This document shows positions 37,631-47,646 of a stretch of 59,400 nucleotides of DNA, piece by piece. A model generated the notes under the pieces. It was not told the DNA's origin. It did no database searches and saw nothing but the letters and a program-made list of their open reading frames with translations. Both the position numbers and the translations under genes were made by a program. Location: assembly GCA_024243835.1 (NCBI GenBank), contig JALPMN010000638.1, forward strand, positions 1 through 59,400, read 5' to 3'. Positions within the stretch are counted from its first letter, which is position 1. The number at the start of each line of letters is the position of its first letter. This DNA comes from Enteropsectra breve (Eukaryota; Microsporidia).

Positions 37631-37795
37631 TTATTCACTGGCTCTCAAATGAAAGTTGTTCAAAATTGTCCTGTTTAGAGCCTTGAGTTTCATTTTATAG
37701 TCATCCCACATTCCCGCACTGCCAAAAAGATTGCATAAGGTTGATGATATTAAGAACACAACAATAATGAGTGCAATCGCGTATCCCTGCTTCAT
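37631..37795 (-). CDS. microprotein with N-terminal hydrophobic segment
   Basis: 54 residues. ATG at 37795, TAA at 37631-37633. The hydrophobic segment (IALIIVVFLISSTLCNLFG) spans residues ~6-24 and is followed by a basic tail with one potential N-glycosylation site (NRT). It has the same orientation and design as the gene at 37076-37234. It could be a secreted peptide or a small single-pass membrane protein. No family is recognised. Confidence 0.5.
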   Translation of the reverse strand: MKQGYAIALIIVVFLISSTLCNLFGSAGMWDDYKMKLKALNRTILNNFHLRASE

Positions 37796-38628
37796 TTCTC
37801 TTCGATCTCATTTCTTTTTATTATTTTATTATTCTGATGGTATCACTGATCCCTGGATGAATACATTTAATTTAAACTAAAATTAAAAAATAACGGAACA
37901 TTTTAATAGATGACTTATATAAACAGTACAAATAGGTGATTTTATTTTTATCATATAGATTTATCAAAAATTATATAATTTATAAAAGATTTATATCGGT
38001 TTTAAACAATACAGAAGTCTTACATTGCCATCATTTAACTAATAATCACCTATAGATTGCAGAGTGTTTTTATTCAACGTAACCATACTTTTAATGAAAG
38101 GATGGCCCCGTTTTTATTAGTTACCATTGTTTCACTCAAGCTCTATAAGATAGTTGGATAAAATCTACAGTCCAGCAATCATTGCCTTTCGGGGATACAA
38201 AAATTATAATGGGGACGGAGTAGCTTGCATATAAATTTATTTTAACAGTTTCTTGGTGCTATTTTATTGCTCATATTAAAGGCACATTAATTTACTATGT
38301 CATTTCATTGTGAAAGCTCTCTTTAACAATTTAAACAATGAGATTGAAGAGTTATAAAGCATCATTTTACGATTTTTCAAGTAAGGTAATAGTGCTAATC
38401 GGCACTTTTAACACTTAATTTTAGGTTAAAATATCTTTCAATTATTACTGGGCAAGAATTGTTTTTCATTTTCAAAAGAATCAACAACAACTTTATAAAT
38501 TTGACATTCATTCTTCAATATAACTTAGAGTCATCGTATATAATCTCTTTAAACTGAAACACTAATTAAAAGAGTTTTGCTATGCTGTGAGCGACTAAAA
38601 ATATAATTCTTTTAAGTGAAAAGCCTTC
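37796..38628. other. 0.8-kb spacer, nothing firm
   Basis: AT-rich. A 19-codon hydrophobic frame near 38103 is too short to call. A locally GC-richer patch at ~38175-38230 has no structure I can identify. Confidence 0.5.
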
Positions 38629-39261
38629 ATGAGCAGTGAGTGTTCGAACACAAGCGATGAATTTGATTTTGTTGTGGAAAAAACTGCATATAATGATACA
38701 GCGCTTGATTATTATCACAAGGATCTCTGCTATTTAGACGATATGCGAGCACTGCTCCAAGAAGCAGAGTGTCTTTTTAGTGCGCGGGCGGATGAATATA
38801 TTTTGGGATTTATAGCCCTGGTGAAATTCTCATCTTTCAGCGCTCACTTGGGCAGTAATATGAAGGAGGGATTCGAAAGACTAATGAAAATGAATCTACT
38901 GTCAGAAGATACGCCAGTGGTCGTGCATGAAAGACTTCTAAATACACCAGGCAACATCGCCCTTGATCTCTATAAAGAAATTCCTGTTTGCTTTGAAAAC
39001 ATATTATTTTTGTCAAAGGTCTACAAAATGGACAAGCATGGGCTCGATAGCGTGTCTAAACTGTTCCCTGAAATAGACAGGGAGCGCCTCAAAAGATTCC
39101 CATATAAAAACGAAGAAATATTTTTATGTAAAAGTAAGAAGGTGGAGCACATCGAGCAAGATGGGGTCAAGTTTAATATCTGCTTGCTCAGTAGAGATGA
39201 ATACATCCGCTTTGTTTCAGATTTTGAAAAAGAAACCTCTGAGAATCCGTTTCACAAGTAA
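38629..39261 (+). CDS. BCP1: Bcp1/BCCIP family protein
   Basis: 210 residues. An acidic start (SDEFDFVVEK) leads into the conserved core: YYHKDLCYLDDMRALLQEAE, FIALVKFSSFSAHLG, then VVVHERLLNTPGNIALDLYK (residues ~98-117). The last block matches the family's 'ER-iN-P..i.p.L' signature. Yeast Bcp1 acts as a chaperone for ribosomal protein uL14 and in nuclear export; vertebrate BCCIP has a related role. The protein is shorter than the ~280-residue fungal forms. CCTT precedes the ATG. Confidence 0.72.
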   Translation: MSSECSNTSDEFDFVVEKTAYNDTALDYYHKDLCYLDDMRALLQEAECLFSARADEYILGFIALVKFSSFSAHLGSNMKEGFERLMKMNLLSEDTPVVVHERLLNTPGNIALDLYKEIPVCFENILFLSKVYKMDKHGLDSVSKLFPEIDRERLKRFPYKNEEIFLCKSKKVEHIEQDGVKFNICLLSRDEYIRFVSDFEKETSENPFHK

Positions 39262-39834
39262 AGTATCGTTTGAAAATTTAATATTCATCAGGCTACTATT
39301 TTTTTGCTCTTGTAACCAGCTTATATATTCATACTTTAGTGTCTTTGTATTTCATTGCGAAAAAATGTAGGCTAAAAAACCATCATGCACCACCAGAAAC
39401 TCCAATGCAACATGTGCCTGATAAGAATTTATCGATAAGACTGTTGTTTTTCTAGCATATAGGGCGAGCTGATGCATCTGAGTAACTTTACAAAATGATA
39501 ATTCTTTATGTATTGATAAAGGATAGTTTTTATTAAAAGATAGTCCCTATGAAAGGCTTTCCGAAAGAGAGATATATGCTATTGATTTTTTAATCAGCCT
39601 TTAGTTTAGTTGAAATTATCGCACAACAAGCTCTTTATCCAATATTTATATTTTTTGTTCCATTCTGCTATTTACATTCCTTTAGAAAGCAAATTAAAAA
39701 TTTTAGTAGTTGATGGCGCGATTGTTGTATTACATCATAATACAAAATAATCAGTTTAAAAAATACAATAGATAGTTTGGGTGTTTAAAATGCTAAAACA
39801 TACAAACATTCTTGCTGTTTTATAATTAATGCAT
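39262..39834. other. convergent spacer, nothing distinctive
   Basis: AT-rich; no supported gene. Confidence 0.6.
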
Positions 39835-40008
39835 TTAATTTTTCTCTTCTTTTACTTGGTTTAAGAATTCAATCGTTCTTTGCATCGCTCTCTCCACTTC
39901 CATGTTTTTCCATATATGGCTTGATCTTATGTCTGGGTGTGAATATACCACAGAGCCTGTTAAAAGCAAAAAAAGTAAAAGGATTGTTGCCTTAAGTGCT
40001 GTGTCCAT
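39835..40008 (-). CDS. secreted microprotein
   Basis: 57 residues. ATG at 40008, TAA at 39835-39837. A textbook signal peptide (LKATILLLFLLLTGSVVYS, residues 5-23) precedes a ~34-residue amphipathic, charged mature part (WKNMEVERAMQRTIEFLNQV). AAAATTTTATCCTTATCAAG lies directly upstream, like other starts here. It is the third short hydrophobic-leader gene within 3 kb. No homologue is recognised. Confidence 0.6.
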   Translation of the reverse strand: MDTALKATILLLFLLLTGSVVYSHPDIRSSHIWKNMEVERAMQRTIEFLNQVKEEKN

Positions 40009-40669
40009 CTTGATAAGGATAAAATTTTTTAAATTTTAACAGATTTCGAGTAAATTTTTGCAAAATTTCGAACGACTGATCTAACAAGAATTATTCGTTG
40101 AAACTAGATAAAAGAGCGTATTAACCTATAAAAAGCTGCAATATATAAGAAATATTAATATTAAATATTTGATTAAATAAACTCAGGTTAGGAGATTGCG
40201 TAACGCAACCATCATTTTATTTTAGATGAAATTTTAATATAATATCATAATGTAGCAAAAGATAATGATCTACTGAAAATGGTGGTTCATACATAGCAAA
40301 TCTTTTGTACTTCAACAAAACTTAGGTAGTTGTGTTTCTTTATAGCATCGCAAAAAGCGGAGACTGTAAAGGAAATTTCAAAAGAATGTTGACCTCCGAT
40401 GCTCCAAGTAATTAGTAAAGATCTAAATAGATTGATGATAGGCTGGTACGAACTAAATGGAAAAATCACCTTATTTAGTACAGTACTATTAAAATTTAGT
40501 TTAGGAATGTAGCCGTGGCTCGCTTACATCGCCTTGTTATAATTCGATTGGTAAAATGTGTTTCTTTAACAGCATATTAAGCAAAGTAAAATTAGAAATG
40601 TAGAACAGTTTGGCTTTGGTTTTTTCAAATGAGTTTTATTTCCGCCCGAAATATTTGCTCTAAAATCCA
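40009..40669. other. divergent spacer with an unexplained open frame
   Basis: A 60-codon minus-strand frame (40287-40469) has mixed, protein-like codons but no ATG; it may be a relic. The bases just before the Gle1 gene include TTTCCGCCCGAAA. Confidence 0.45.
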
Positions 40670-41428
40670 ATGGATGAAGAGACGCGCAGGGCCAGACTGG
40701 CGGAGCTTATAAAGCAGCGGGAAGAGATGGATCTGGCCATAAAAGAAATAGAACTAGCCCTAAAGGCAGCAGAGAAGCCCGAAGAGATCAGCACAAATAT
40801 TCCGTACACGAAGGAGTTTCTGGAAAAACAAACGGACGAAAAGATAAATCTAAAGGAGTACAGCACACAGCAGCTGATTGAGATAAAAACACTTGTAAAT
40901 AAAAAATTTAATCAGCTTTCCTCAGACTTCAGCCATACCAGCTATCTCATCGACGAGCTTCTTCCACACGTAAATAATCCGTTGTTCCGAGAATTTTGTG
41001 CGCAGAAGCTCATAGAACAGGGCAGGATACAGGTCTCGGCGCAGCTTGAATTCTACAAGCCTTTGAGCTATTTGATCAGCAAGTGCTGCTCCAAAGAACT
41101 GCTGGATCTGTACATCAAATATCTAATTAACAGAAAAGGAAACGCCAACGAAGTGAAGGGAATGTATGCCATATACTTTGGCTACCTGAACTTGGCGGAA
41201 GATGTGCCTGGCTGCTGGTTCTGGCTGGCAAGTGTGTTGAATTCACCGGTTAATGAAATGAGCGGCTATGTGCTTGAGGTGTTTTTGAAGATTTGTGGGG
41301 AAATGATGAAAGAAAAATGCACACGCTTCAAAAAGATCTTGAAGTACCTAAAAGATTATTATGTAAAAGAAATTAAAAACAGTCCTGTTGAGATAAGAAT
41401 AGGCGAAATAATAGAAAAACTCAAGTAA
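40670..41428 (+). CDS. GLE1: Gle1-like mRNA export factor
   Basis: 252 residues: a short coiled-coil start (residues ~1-35, EETRRARLAELIKQREEM), a linker, then a helical domain. The C-terminal ~180 residues follow the Gle1 HEAT-like domain: FNQLSSDFSHTSYLIDELL, LIEQGRIQVSAQLEFYKPLS, MYAIYFGYLN, and CWFWLASVLNSPVNEMSGYV near 183-203, matching 'WrWLarlLN.p'. Gle1, with inositol hexakisphosphate, activates the helicase Dbp5 at the cytoplasmic face of the nuclear pore. The N-terminal region of fungal Gle1 (500+ residues) is mostly missing. AATCC precedes the start. Confidence 0.75.
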   Translation: MDEETRRARLAELIKQREEMDLAIKEIELALKAAEKPEEISTNIPYTKEFLEKQTDEKINLKEYSTQQLIEIKTLVNKKFNQLSSDFSHTSYLIDELLPHVNNPLFREFCAQKLIEQGRIQVSAQLEFYKPLSYLISKCCSKELLDLYIKYLINRKGNANEVKGMYAIYFGYLNLAEDVPGCWFWLASVLNSPVNEMSGYVLEVFLKICGEMMKEKCTRFKKILKYLKDYYVKEIKNSPVEIRIGEIIEKLK

Positions 41429-41635
41429 AAATACAAAAATTATTGCAAATTTTAAAGCAAATTATAAAGCAAAGAATACTTGAAAAATAAAAAAATTTAT
41501 AATATTTTAATGTACATCACACAGGTTGTTTGTTAGCTGCTAATACACATAGATCATGAGATTGCAGTGTTTCTTTGGTTTTTAAACAGTATTCAGTTGG
41601 TTCTTTTTAAAGTTTTGCAAATTTTTACTCCACAT

Positions 41636-42496
41636 ATGAAGCTGAATTCCAAGTGTGTGTACACGGCATCTCAAGCACACCTAAAGATACTGGAAGCAGC
41701 AGAAAAGCTCGGTGTTGTACATGACTACATTCCTATAGAGATTTTAAAGAATAAAGCGCAGGTTTCCGGCAAGTTTGCAGAGCTGGCTATGGATATGGTG
41801 CAAGCACAGTTCTTGACGTACAAAAACTTATCTTACAAACTGAGCATCAGCGGACTGGACTGCTTGGCAATAAACAAGCTGCGATCACGTGGACTGCAAA
41901 TATTTGGATCCAACATAGGAATTGGAAAGGAATCTGACATCTACTACGGGGTGTATAAAGATCAGAAGGTTGCCATTAAAATACACAGACTGGGAAGAAC
42001 GTCCTACCAGAAGTTGGAAGAGCGTAAATTGAAAGACAACACCAACTGGTTTACGATGAACAAAGAAAACTGCCGGAAAGAGGCGCATTTTCTGGAAGAG
42101 TTTGCTGATCTTCCAGTTCCAAAGATAATCGACTATGACAGGCATGTCATCGTGATGGAGCTGCTGGACTACGACACTCTTTACAAAGTGCGCATTGAGA
42201 ATCCTGAAGTTATAGCAAATTTAGTCTTTGAGTTCTTGCATGCGTTGTGGAACAGAGGCTATGCCCATGGCGATCTTAATGAGTTTAATATAATGGTAAA
42301 TGGGGAGGGAATTAGGGTTCTAGACTTTCCGCAGTGCATTTCAACACGAGATCCGCGTGCGGCAGATTATCTGCGCAGAGACATTGAGTGCATCCATAAG
42401 TATTTTTGGAAGAAAAATTTTTATGTATGCGATGACTCCATTCTTCAGGAAATAATGCAGCAGAACAACATCAAAATAGAAATTGATAGAAAATAA
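41636..42496 (+). CDS. RIO2: RIO2 atypical kinase/ATPase
   Basis: 286 residues from the ATG at 41636; the opening MKLN and the following winged-helix region (~5-75) are as in RIO2. The kinase domain has the RIO2 P-loop GIGKESDIYYG, the Lys of VAIKIHRLGRTSY, the catalytic HGDLNEFN and the metal-binding DFPQ. RIO2 binds pre-40S ribosomes and promotes late 18S rRNA maturation in the cytoplasm. The C-terminal extension of fungal RIO2 is absent. The stop is inside AATAAA. The gene follows Gle1 on the same strand. Confidence 0.95.
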   Translation: MKLNSKCVYTASQAHLKILEAAEKLGVVHDYIPIEILKNKAQVSGKFAELAMDMVQAQFLTYKNLSYKLSISGLDCLAINKLRSRGLQIFGSNIGIGKESDIYYGVYKDQKVAIKIHRLGRTSYQKLEERKLKDNTNWFTMNKENCRKEAHFLEEFADLPVPKIIDYDRHVIVMELLDYDTLYKVRIENPEVIANLVFEFLHALWNRGYAHGDLNEFNIMVNGEGIRVLDFPQCISTRDPRAADYLRRDIECIHKYFWKKNFYVCDDSILQEIMQQNNIKIEIDRK

Positions 42497-42827
42497 AGAA
42501 TATTAAAGAACAATATAAAATAATAAAAGCTTATCTTTATTTTTATATCAAGTGGCTCGATTGATTTTTATCGATCCAAATTTTATTTCAAGCATAAATG
42601 GCGTGTTTCATTTTTTGTATATGTGAATAATAAATGGAAGATGTCTATTATGTATTAAAATGGAAAATTTGCTATTTCTTTATAAAACCATTAGTTTTTC
42701 TATTAAAACTAGTAAATAGGCATTCAGAGAATACTTTTGGCTTTAAATAGTTGAAGTAACACTAGGAAAAAAATATATGGAGAAATGCAGGTTTAAACGA
42801 AATATTTAAGATTAAATATTGAATAGT
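42497..42827. other. convergent spacer, nothing distinctive
   Basis: AT-rich; nothing is seen. Confidence 0.6.
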
Positions 42828-43490
42828 TTAATTGTATGCCTTGGGCTCAAGAACAATAATCTTGTCTGGAAGAATTGTGCTGGGTCCCTTGATTCCTTCA
42901 GGATCGTGTGGCAACATGACAGAGACGGTTATTCCAATAACACCCTGTTTGCACTTGGCCTCTGTGAATGATGTCTTGATGTAGTCCTTGGCTGGCTGAC
43001 CGCTCTGGATCAAAAGACCGCTGAAGAACTTTGTTGACTTGGCTCTCTGTCCCTTCAACTTTCCTGCAACCTTGACCATTACGCCCTGGCCATTGGCACT
43101 TTTTACATTTCTGATAATGCTGTTGATGACTCTCTTGTATGGCTTGTTCTCAAGGAATGCAAGTCTGAGCTGTTCGGCATGGACTGCTGGCTCAAGAGAC
43201 TTCTCGGCGATCTTCTCAAGAATTATGTCGACATTGGAGGATGGAACTGTAAGCCTCTGGGCAACCATGTTCTGCAGCTGCTTTACTCTAAACTTGTTCT
43301 CTCCAATAAACTCTGCTGGATTAAGAATTTTGATTCCAACCTTTATTGGTGTCTGGTTCAGCTTAAGATCAAGTCCAGCGTAGCACTCCTTCTGGAACAG
43401 CTTTGAAAATAGCTCGTTTAATTCGGCATACACAAGCCCTCTATGGATGTATTCTTTGAGAATTGGTGAATCATTCTTTTCAACAGCCAT
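42828..43490 (-). CDS. RPS3: small ribosomal subunit protein uS3
   Basis: 220 residues from the ATG at 43490, which is preceded by CCCC; upstream codons in the frame are AT-rich. The KH-2 domain (IKVGIKILNPAEFIGENKFR) is followed by the C-terminal S3 domain: VMVKVAGKLKGQRAKSTKF, then IQSGQPAKDYI, then KQGVIGITVSVMLPHDPEG. The protein lies at the mRNA entry channel of the 40S subunit. The usual GIKVWI..-type ending is slightly altered (GVIGITVSV). High GC and strong conservation suggest high expression. Confidence 0.97.
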   Translation of the reverse strand: MAVEKNDSPILKEYIHRGLVYAELNELFSKLFQKECYAGLDLKLNQTPIKVGIKILNPAEFIGENKFRVKQLQNMVAQRLTVPSSNVDIILEKIAEKSLEPAVHAEQLRLAFLENKPYKRVINSIIRNVKSANGQGVMVKVAGKLKGQRAKSTKFFSGLLIQSGQPAKDYIKTSFTEAKCKQGVIGITVSVMLPHDPEGIKGPSTILPDKIIVLEPKAYN

Positions 43491-43826
43491 AAGTGGGGAA
43501 CAAAATTTGTAAAAATTTTGCAAGCAAAACAAAATACAAAAAGAGGCAGTGAGTGCTTATAAATCAGCTGTAGGACAGATTTGCGTTTGTGTATCACTGG
43601 TGCGTAAAGCCGGAGAAATCGTTTTTAATCTACTAATAAAAACAACTTTTTAAAGCTACTAATAAAAATTACTATTTTAAGAAAATAAGCCACTTATGTA
43701 TTGATAAAAATACTTAAAACTTAATTATTAGGCACCGATATTTTGTACTATAAGATGTCAACGTGTGCTAATTAGCCGCAAGGCACAAGCATAAATTTAT
43801 TTTTGCAATTTGTTTTTTTCCTTGAA
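43491..43826. other. divergent spacer
   Basis: AT-rich promoter region between uS3 and the small coiled-coil gene; nothing else is seen. Confidence 0.6.
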
Positions 43827-44030
43827 ATGGATATGGAGAAGTTCAATAAAGAGCTTGGCGAAGAGACTCTGGAGGAAAAGACGCATCTGGATATTAAAGA
43901 GTTTGAGAACAAAATTAATGAAAATATTGATGAGTATCGGGCACACTGTGAAGAGTACAACCAGGAAATCGAGCGGAGCCTGGAGCTTATTGACAGGCTG
44001 AAGGATAGACTGAACAAAGACAGCAGCTAG
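43827..44030 (+). CDS. small acidic coiled-coil protein
   Basis: 67 residues, starting at ATGGATATGG; the frame opens 24 bases upstream with TTG. It is almost wholly one charged amphipathic helix (EFENKINENIDEYRAHCEEY, then IERSLELIDRLKDRL), typical of small subunits of larger complexes. CCTTGAA precedes the start. No specific family is recognised; kinetochore and vesicle-tethering complexes both contain such proteins. Confidence 0.6.
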   Translation: MDMEKFNKELGEETLEEKTHLDIKEFENKINENIDEYRAHCEEYNQEIERSLELIDRLKDRLNKDSS

Positions 44031-44449
44031 CCGTGTTTTTTTCTTTTAATAAAACCAAGATTTGTAATATCCATTCTTCTGCAGCATGCACAGGTGTTCT
44101 TATTTTGAACATACCCTTGTAGACTTATTTAGCTTATTATGACTCAAACATTACTTTTTACTATCAATATGATCTAATATAGTATAAAATTACTGACAAA
44201 TACTTTTAAACCATAAATTTAAAGCGTTATCACCTGTGTGATAAGTAAATTTATTTTTATGAGAATGAATAAATCAATCACAGGTTAATTCATCCTAAAA
44301 TATATGAGTGAATAAGTTGGACTTCTCATCGCATTATAATTTCTAAAATGATTATTCAATCAAAAACTTTTATTTCAAAAATTTATAGTTATGTCGATTT
44401 GATGCCTGTGCTCTTTTAAGCAACGAGTATTGTCTCTAAGATATTTTCT
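44031..44449. other. convergent spacer, nothing distinctive
   Basis: AT-rich; nothing is seen. Confidence 0.6.
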
Positions 44450-45016
44450 TTACTGCATGGCCTTCAGAATATCTAAAATATCCCTTTTAATTAAAGGATC
44501 TGCATCAATCCACAGATATCCATTCAGACCCATGGCAATTTTGAATTTTCTTTCTTTTGCAATCTGAACCAGAAGGTCTCCAAAGTACAGCAGTCTTATC
44601 TTCCAGCTATCAAACTGGAATGCCTCATCAATCTGCCCAAATCCCTCCTGTGCACAGGAAAGAAGAACATCTTCTTGCACCCGTACGACTTGTGCCAGCA
44701 CCCAGTCATTTTTCTGCAGATCTGGCCTGTTCCGCTTAGTGGCGTTGTAGAAGCTTAGAGAAGGGAGATACCCCACTGCTCCTCCCAGATCTACTTTATA
44801 GTAGTCCTGTGATGAGTAAATAATGCGCCCGATAACAACATCGTGCTCCTCTGGTGTGTAGTTGTTGGTCTTGCTGCGTACAAAGCAAAGATCCTGGATC
44901 TTGCACAGCTGTCCTGCCACAGCAGCTTTGCCCTCCCTTATTCCTAGTGATTTAGTTCCATTTTCTTTTATTTCATCTCCAGGAAGCACATCTCTGAGAT
45001 ACTCCACTTCGAACAT
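44450..45016 (-). CDS. RRP40: exosome cap subunit Rrp40
   Basis: 188 residues. After an N-terminal beta domain comes the S1-like segment VVIGRIIYSSQDYYKVDLGG, then SFYNATKRNRPDLQKNDWVL (ATKRNRP is the hallmark of Rrp40), then a KH-like end with GLNGYLWIDADP, the 'GxNG' motif of this family. Rrp40 binds RNA at the top of the nine-subunit exosome that degrades and processes RNA in nucleus and cytoplasm. The ATG follows GGACCCA. It is a little shorter than the ~240-residue yeast protein. Confidence 0.9.
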   Translation of the reverse strand: MFEVEYLRDVLPGDEIKENGTKSLGIREGKAAVAGQLCKIQDLCFVRSKTNNYTPEEHDVVIGRIIYSSQDYYKVDLGGAVGYLPSLSFYNATKRNRPDLQKNDWVLAQVVRVQEDVLLSCAQEGFGQIDEAFQFDSWKIRLLYFGDLLVQIAKERKFKIAMGLNGYLWIDADPLIKRDILDILKAMQ

Positions 45017-45340
45017 TGGGTCCTAAGAAAATAAATAAAAATCTTAGCTAAATTATTCATCCTGCAAAAAAGTTCTAATTAAACATTTTGAACAGCCTTT
45101 ACTTATTCATGAACAATAGATATCTAGACTTAATTGATATTCTATCATACATAAACTATTCTGGTATTCATAATTATACTACTGTGTATTAAGAGCACAT
45201 TTCAAGCTGAGGGAATAAAATCATCAATATTTGTATTAAAGGATGATAGACAATACAACCCATGGCATTCTGAAAATAATGTCATAGTATACTTCTACTT
45301 CAGACGCAATGGAAGAAAATAAAAATTTTAATATCCACAC
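45017..45340. other. divergent spacer
   Basis: AT-rich; nothing is seen beyond the ATATCCACAC before the next start. Confidence 0.6.
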
Positions 45341-46291
45341 ATGTTAGATGTGAAGCACTCAAAAATAGATTTAAAAGATCGCATATTAGCAGTATACGTT
45401 CAAGATAACAACTTATATGCAGGCCTTAAGGAGAATTTTGTGAATCTGAGCACAAATCAGATTCTGCACAGCTTTGAAAAGTCGGTGAGAACAATTTCTG
45501 GAAACGGGCGGTATTTCGGCTGCTGCAGCTATGATGGTACTGGTAAAATACTGAAAAGAGATGCAAAATCATGCAAATACGATAGCTATATGGCCGCTGA
45601 AGACTATCTTGCGGTTAGAGAGCATTTGCAGGGCAATGGATCGGTTCCATCTGATGAAACGTTTGATACGCTTGTGGATTCAATAGAGGGCCCTGACACA
45701 GAAATTAAGGCAATAGCCTTCGACCCAGATAATCTGATTGCAATTGCCACCCGGGGGCGCACCGTATGGGTGCTGGAAGACTTTGAAATATCCAAAATTC
45801 TGGATGATCACACACAGGACGTCAAAGGCTGCTGCTTCTGGAAGGAACGCCTCTTCTCATGGTCTTACGACGGCACGATAAAAATGTACGAGTTTTTCGA
45901 TTTGGACCATTCCTGGGAGCTGATACAAAGCATAGAAATAGGAGAAATTGTCTGGAGTGTGGTGCTGCTAAACGACAGGCTGTATGCATCTGTGCAGTCA
46001 GGAAGAATATACTCTTTTGAAATGAAATCAGGACTGTGGCACGAGGTCAAGAGTGTAAAGCTCTCAATGTATCCCATTTTTAGTTTGGCTGTTGCAGGGA
46101 ATTTAATATCAGCATTTGCACACCGAAACTACTTTGTTCTGCTAAATGAGAATTTGGAGATCGAAGCCGAAGAAGGGCCCATTAACACGGATCAGGATGT
46201 ATTTTGCAGCTGCTACTGGGAAGAGAAAAATGCGATTTTATGTGGTGATGATGCCGGGGCCCTGCACATATTTGAAATAAAAAATGAATAG
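45341..46291 (+). CDS. CIA1: WD-repeat protein, Cia1-like (cytosolic Fe-S assembly)
   Basis: 316 residues forming a beta propeller of about seven blades. The centre is most telling: GPDTEIKAIAFDPDNLIAIA, then RTVWVLED, then DDHTQDVKGCCFW, then SWSYDGTIKMYE. This order, with HTQDVK following the VW blade, matches Cia1, which docks Fe-S targets in the cytosolic assembly complex. Blades at the ends are divergent. Microsporidia keep mitosomes chiefly for Fe-S assembly, so the role fits. Another WD protein cannot be ruled out. Confidence 0.72.
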   Translation: MLDVKHSKIDLKDRILAVYVQDNNLYAGLKENFVNLSTNQILHSFEKSVRTISGNGRYFGCCSYDGTGKILKRDAKSCKYDSYMAAEDYLAVREHLQGNGSVPSDETFDTLVDSIEGPDTEIKAIAFDPDNLIAIATRGRTVWVLEDFEISKILDDHTQDVKGCCFWKERLFSWSYDGTIKMYEFFDLDHSWELIQSIEIGEIVWSVVLLNDRLYASVQSGRIYSFEMKSGLWHEVKSVKLSMYPIFSLAVAGNLISAFAHRNYFVLLNENLEIEAEEGPINTDQDVFCSCYWEEKNAILCGDDAGALHIFEIKNE

Positions 46292-46491
46292 ACATCAAAT
46301 GCTAATAAACAGAGATTAAAATCCAGTTGTTTTCTATATAACATTTCTTATCATAAATACTGCTTATCTTTCTAATAAACGTCAGAAATAGCAGTGTGCA
46401 GCAGTAGGAAATGTTGGTCACTTGCCAATATTATTTTAAAAATGGTTGAAATGTTTTCAAGTATTCAAAATCAAATAAGATTTAACTACTT

Positions 46492-47301
46492 TTATTTATC
46501 AGAATCATCGCCCCGCTTTATCTTAAACATGCTGTTTTTGAAATTCTTGCAAATCCCATACTTTGATGAGAGCATCGTTCCAAAACCAGCATCGATCATG
46601 TAGTACATGCGGTTGCAGTTAGAGTGGTTTTCAGGCACAAAACCCAATCCAAGCCCGGTAAAAAAGAACGGAACAGGCGTTTTTGGAATGTCCAGGAGGA
46701 TGTTTATGGAACGATCATCCCCCGCAAGCTTAAAGTCATAATTGCGGTTGGCGGCATACAAAATGAGGGTGTAGTCAGCGATGCTGTTGGATCTTGTCAG
46801 GGCACCCCCACTGTTTAAAAATGCATTTTGAAACTTCAGAGTCTTAAGGTTGTGAATATCACAGTCCAGAACAACCGTAAGCTTTTCGATCTTGTGGAGA
46901 ATAAGCCGTGCCAGACACAGGCCAATTCGCCCAAAAATATCGTCTGAGCCTATGATTATCTTTATTTTGTATGTCTCTGGATCTCTTATAAACTTGGAAA
47001 TTCCTGTCGCTATCACACTGCAGAATTCTCCCTCAAAGGGCCCATAGAGATTGAATGCATCGTAAAACAGGCGATACATCTGCTCTTCTGGGAGTGCTCT
47101 GCCGTATGCACCATAGTCCTCCAGCTGCTCGCCCTGCAGTTCCACCTCAGTAATGTCGAGAAGATCGATCGTTTTAAAGGTGCTTGCGCCGTCTTTAAGT
47201 ACTAATTTCCCCATGTTTTCATCAAAGGAGAGCAGGTTCCCTGCATACTTTCCCAGCTCAGTGCTAACAATAACATTTTTCCCGATATAAGCATCAGCCA
47301 T
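46492..47301 (-). CDS. EDC3: Edc3-like mRNA decapping enhancer
   Basis: 269 residues. Residues ~1-58 are an Lsm-like domain (YIGKNVIVSTELGKYAGNLL, then MGKLVLKDG). From ~70 to the end is a YjeF_N/Rossmann-like domain with KIKIIIGSDDIFGRIGLCLA, KLTVVLDCDI and FFFTGLGLGFVP. This Lsm plus YjeF_N pairing is specific to Edc3, which stimulates the decapping enzyme Dcp2 and scaffolds P-bodies. The central FDF linker of fungal Edc3 is essentially absent. The start is the first ATG after AAATTTGCC. Confidence 0.82.
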   Translation of the reverse strand: MADAYIGKNVIVSTELGKYAGNLLSFDENMGKLVLKDGASTFKTIDLLDITEVELQGEQLEDYGAYGRALPEEQMYRLFYDAFNLYGPFEGEFCSVIATGISKFIRDPETYKIKIIIGSDDIFGRIGLCLARLILHKIEKLTVVLDCDIHNLKTLKFQNAFLNSGGALTRSNSIADYTLILYAANRNYDFKLAGDDRSINILLDIPKTPVPFFFTGLGLGFVPENHSNCNRMYYMIDAGFGTMLSSKYGICKNFKNSMFKIKRGDDSDK

Positions 47302-47646
47302 GGCAAATTTTTTCAGAATAGAAAAAAGTTACGCTTTTAACACAAAAGCAGCGGTATGTAGAATTCAAGGGTATTAAGGAGCAATGCTTCTGTATCACTG
47401 ATATTTTTAAGTAAATAAATTTATTTTGCGGCTCTAAAGCTACCTTGCTTTAGTGTGTTTGAATTACTTTTAGTACTAGGATGATTATGCATCTTTCTCT
47501 ATTAAAAGCTATTAGAAAGAATTTATCGCATTTAAAGAGAAGAGTTGTTTTAAATGTAAAATTAAATTTAGAAAACAACATGAATATTTCGATAACTTTT
47601 AATAGAAAATGCTTAAAATTTTTTATTTTGTTTTACAGAAACACGC
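47302..47646. other. spacer between Edc3 and a propeller gene
   Basis: AT-rich. A 74-codon plus-strand frame (47481-47705) overlaps the next gene and looks like chance. Confidence 0.6.

Noticed and set aside
40287..40469. 60-codon minus-strand frame upstream of Gle1
   Set aside because: It has no ATG; the composition is somewhat protein-like, so it might be a relic, but it is not supportable as a gene.
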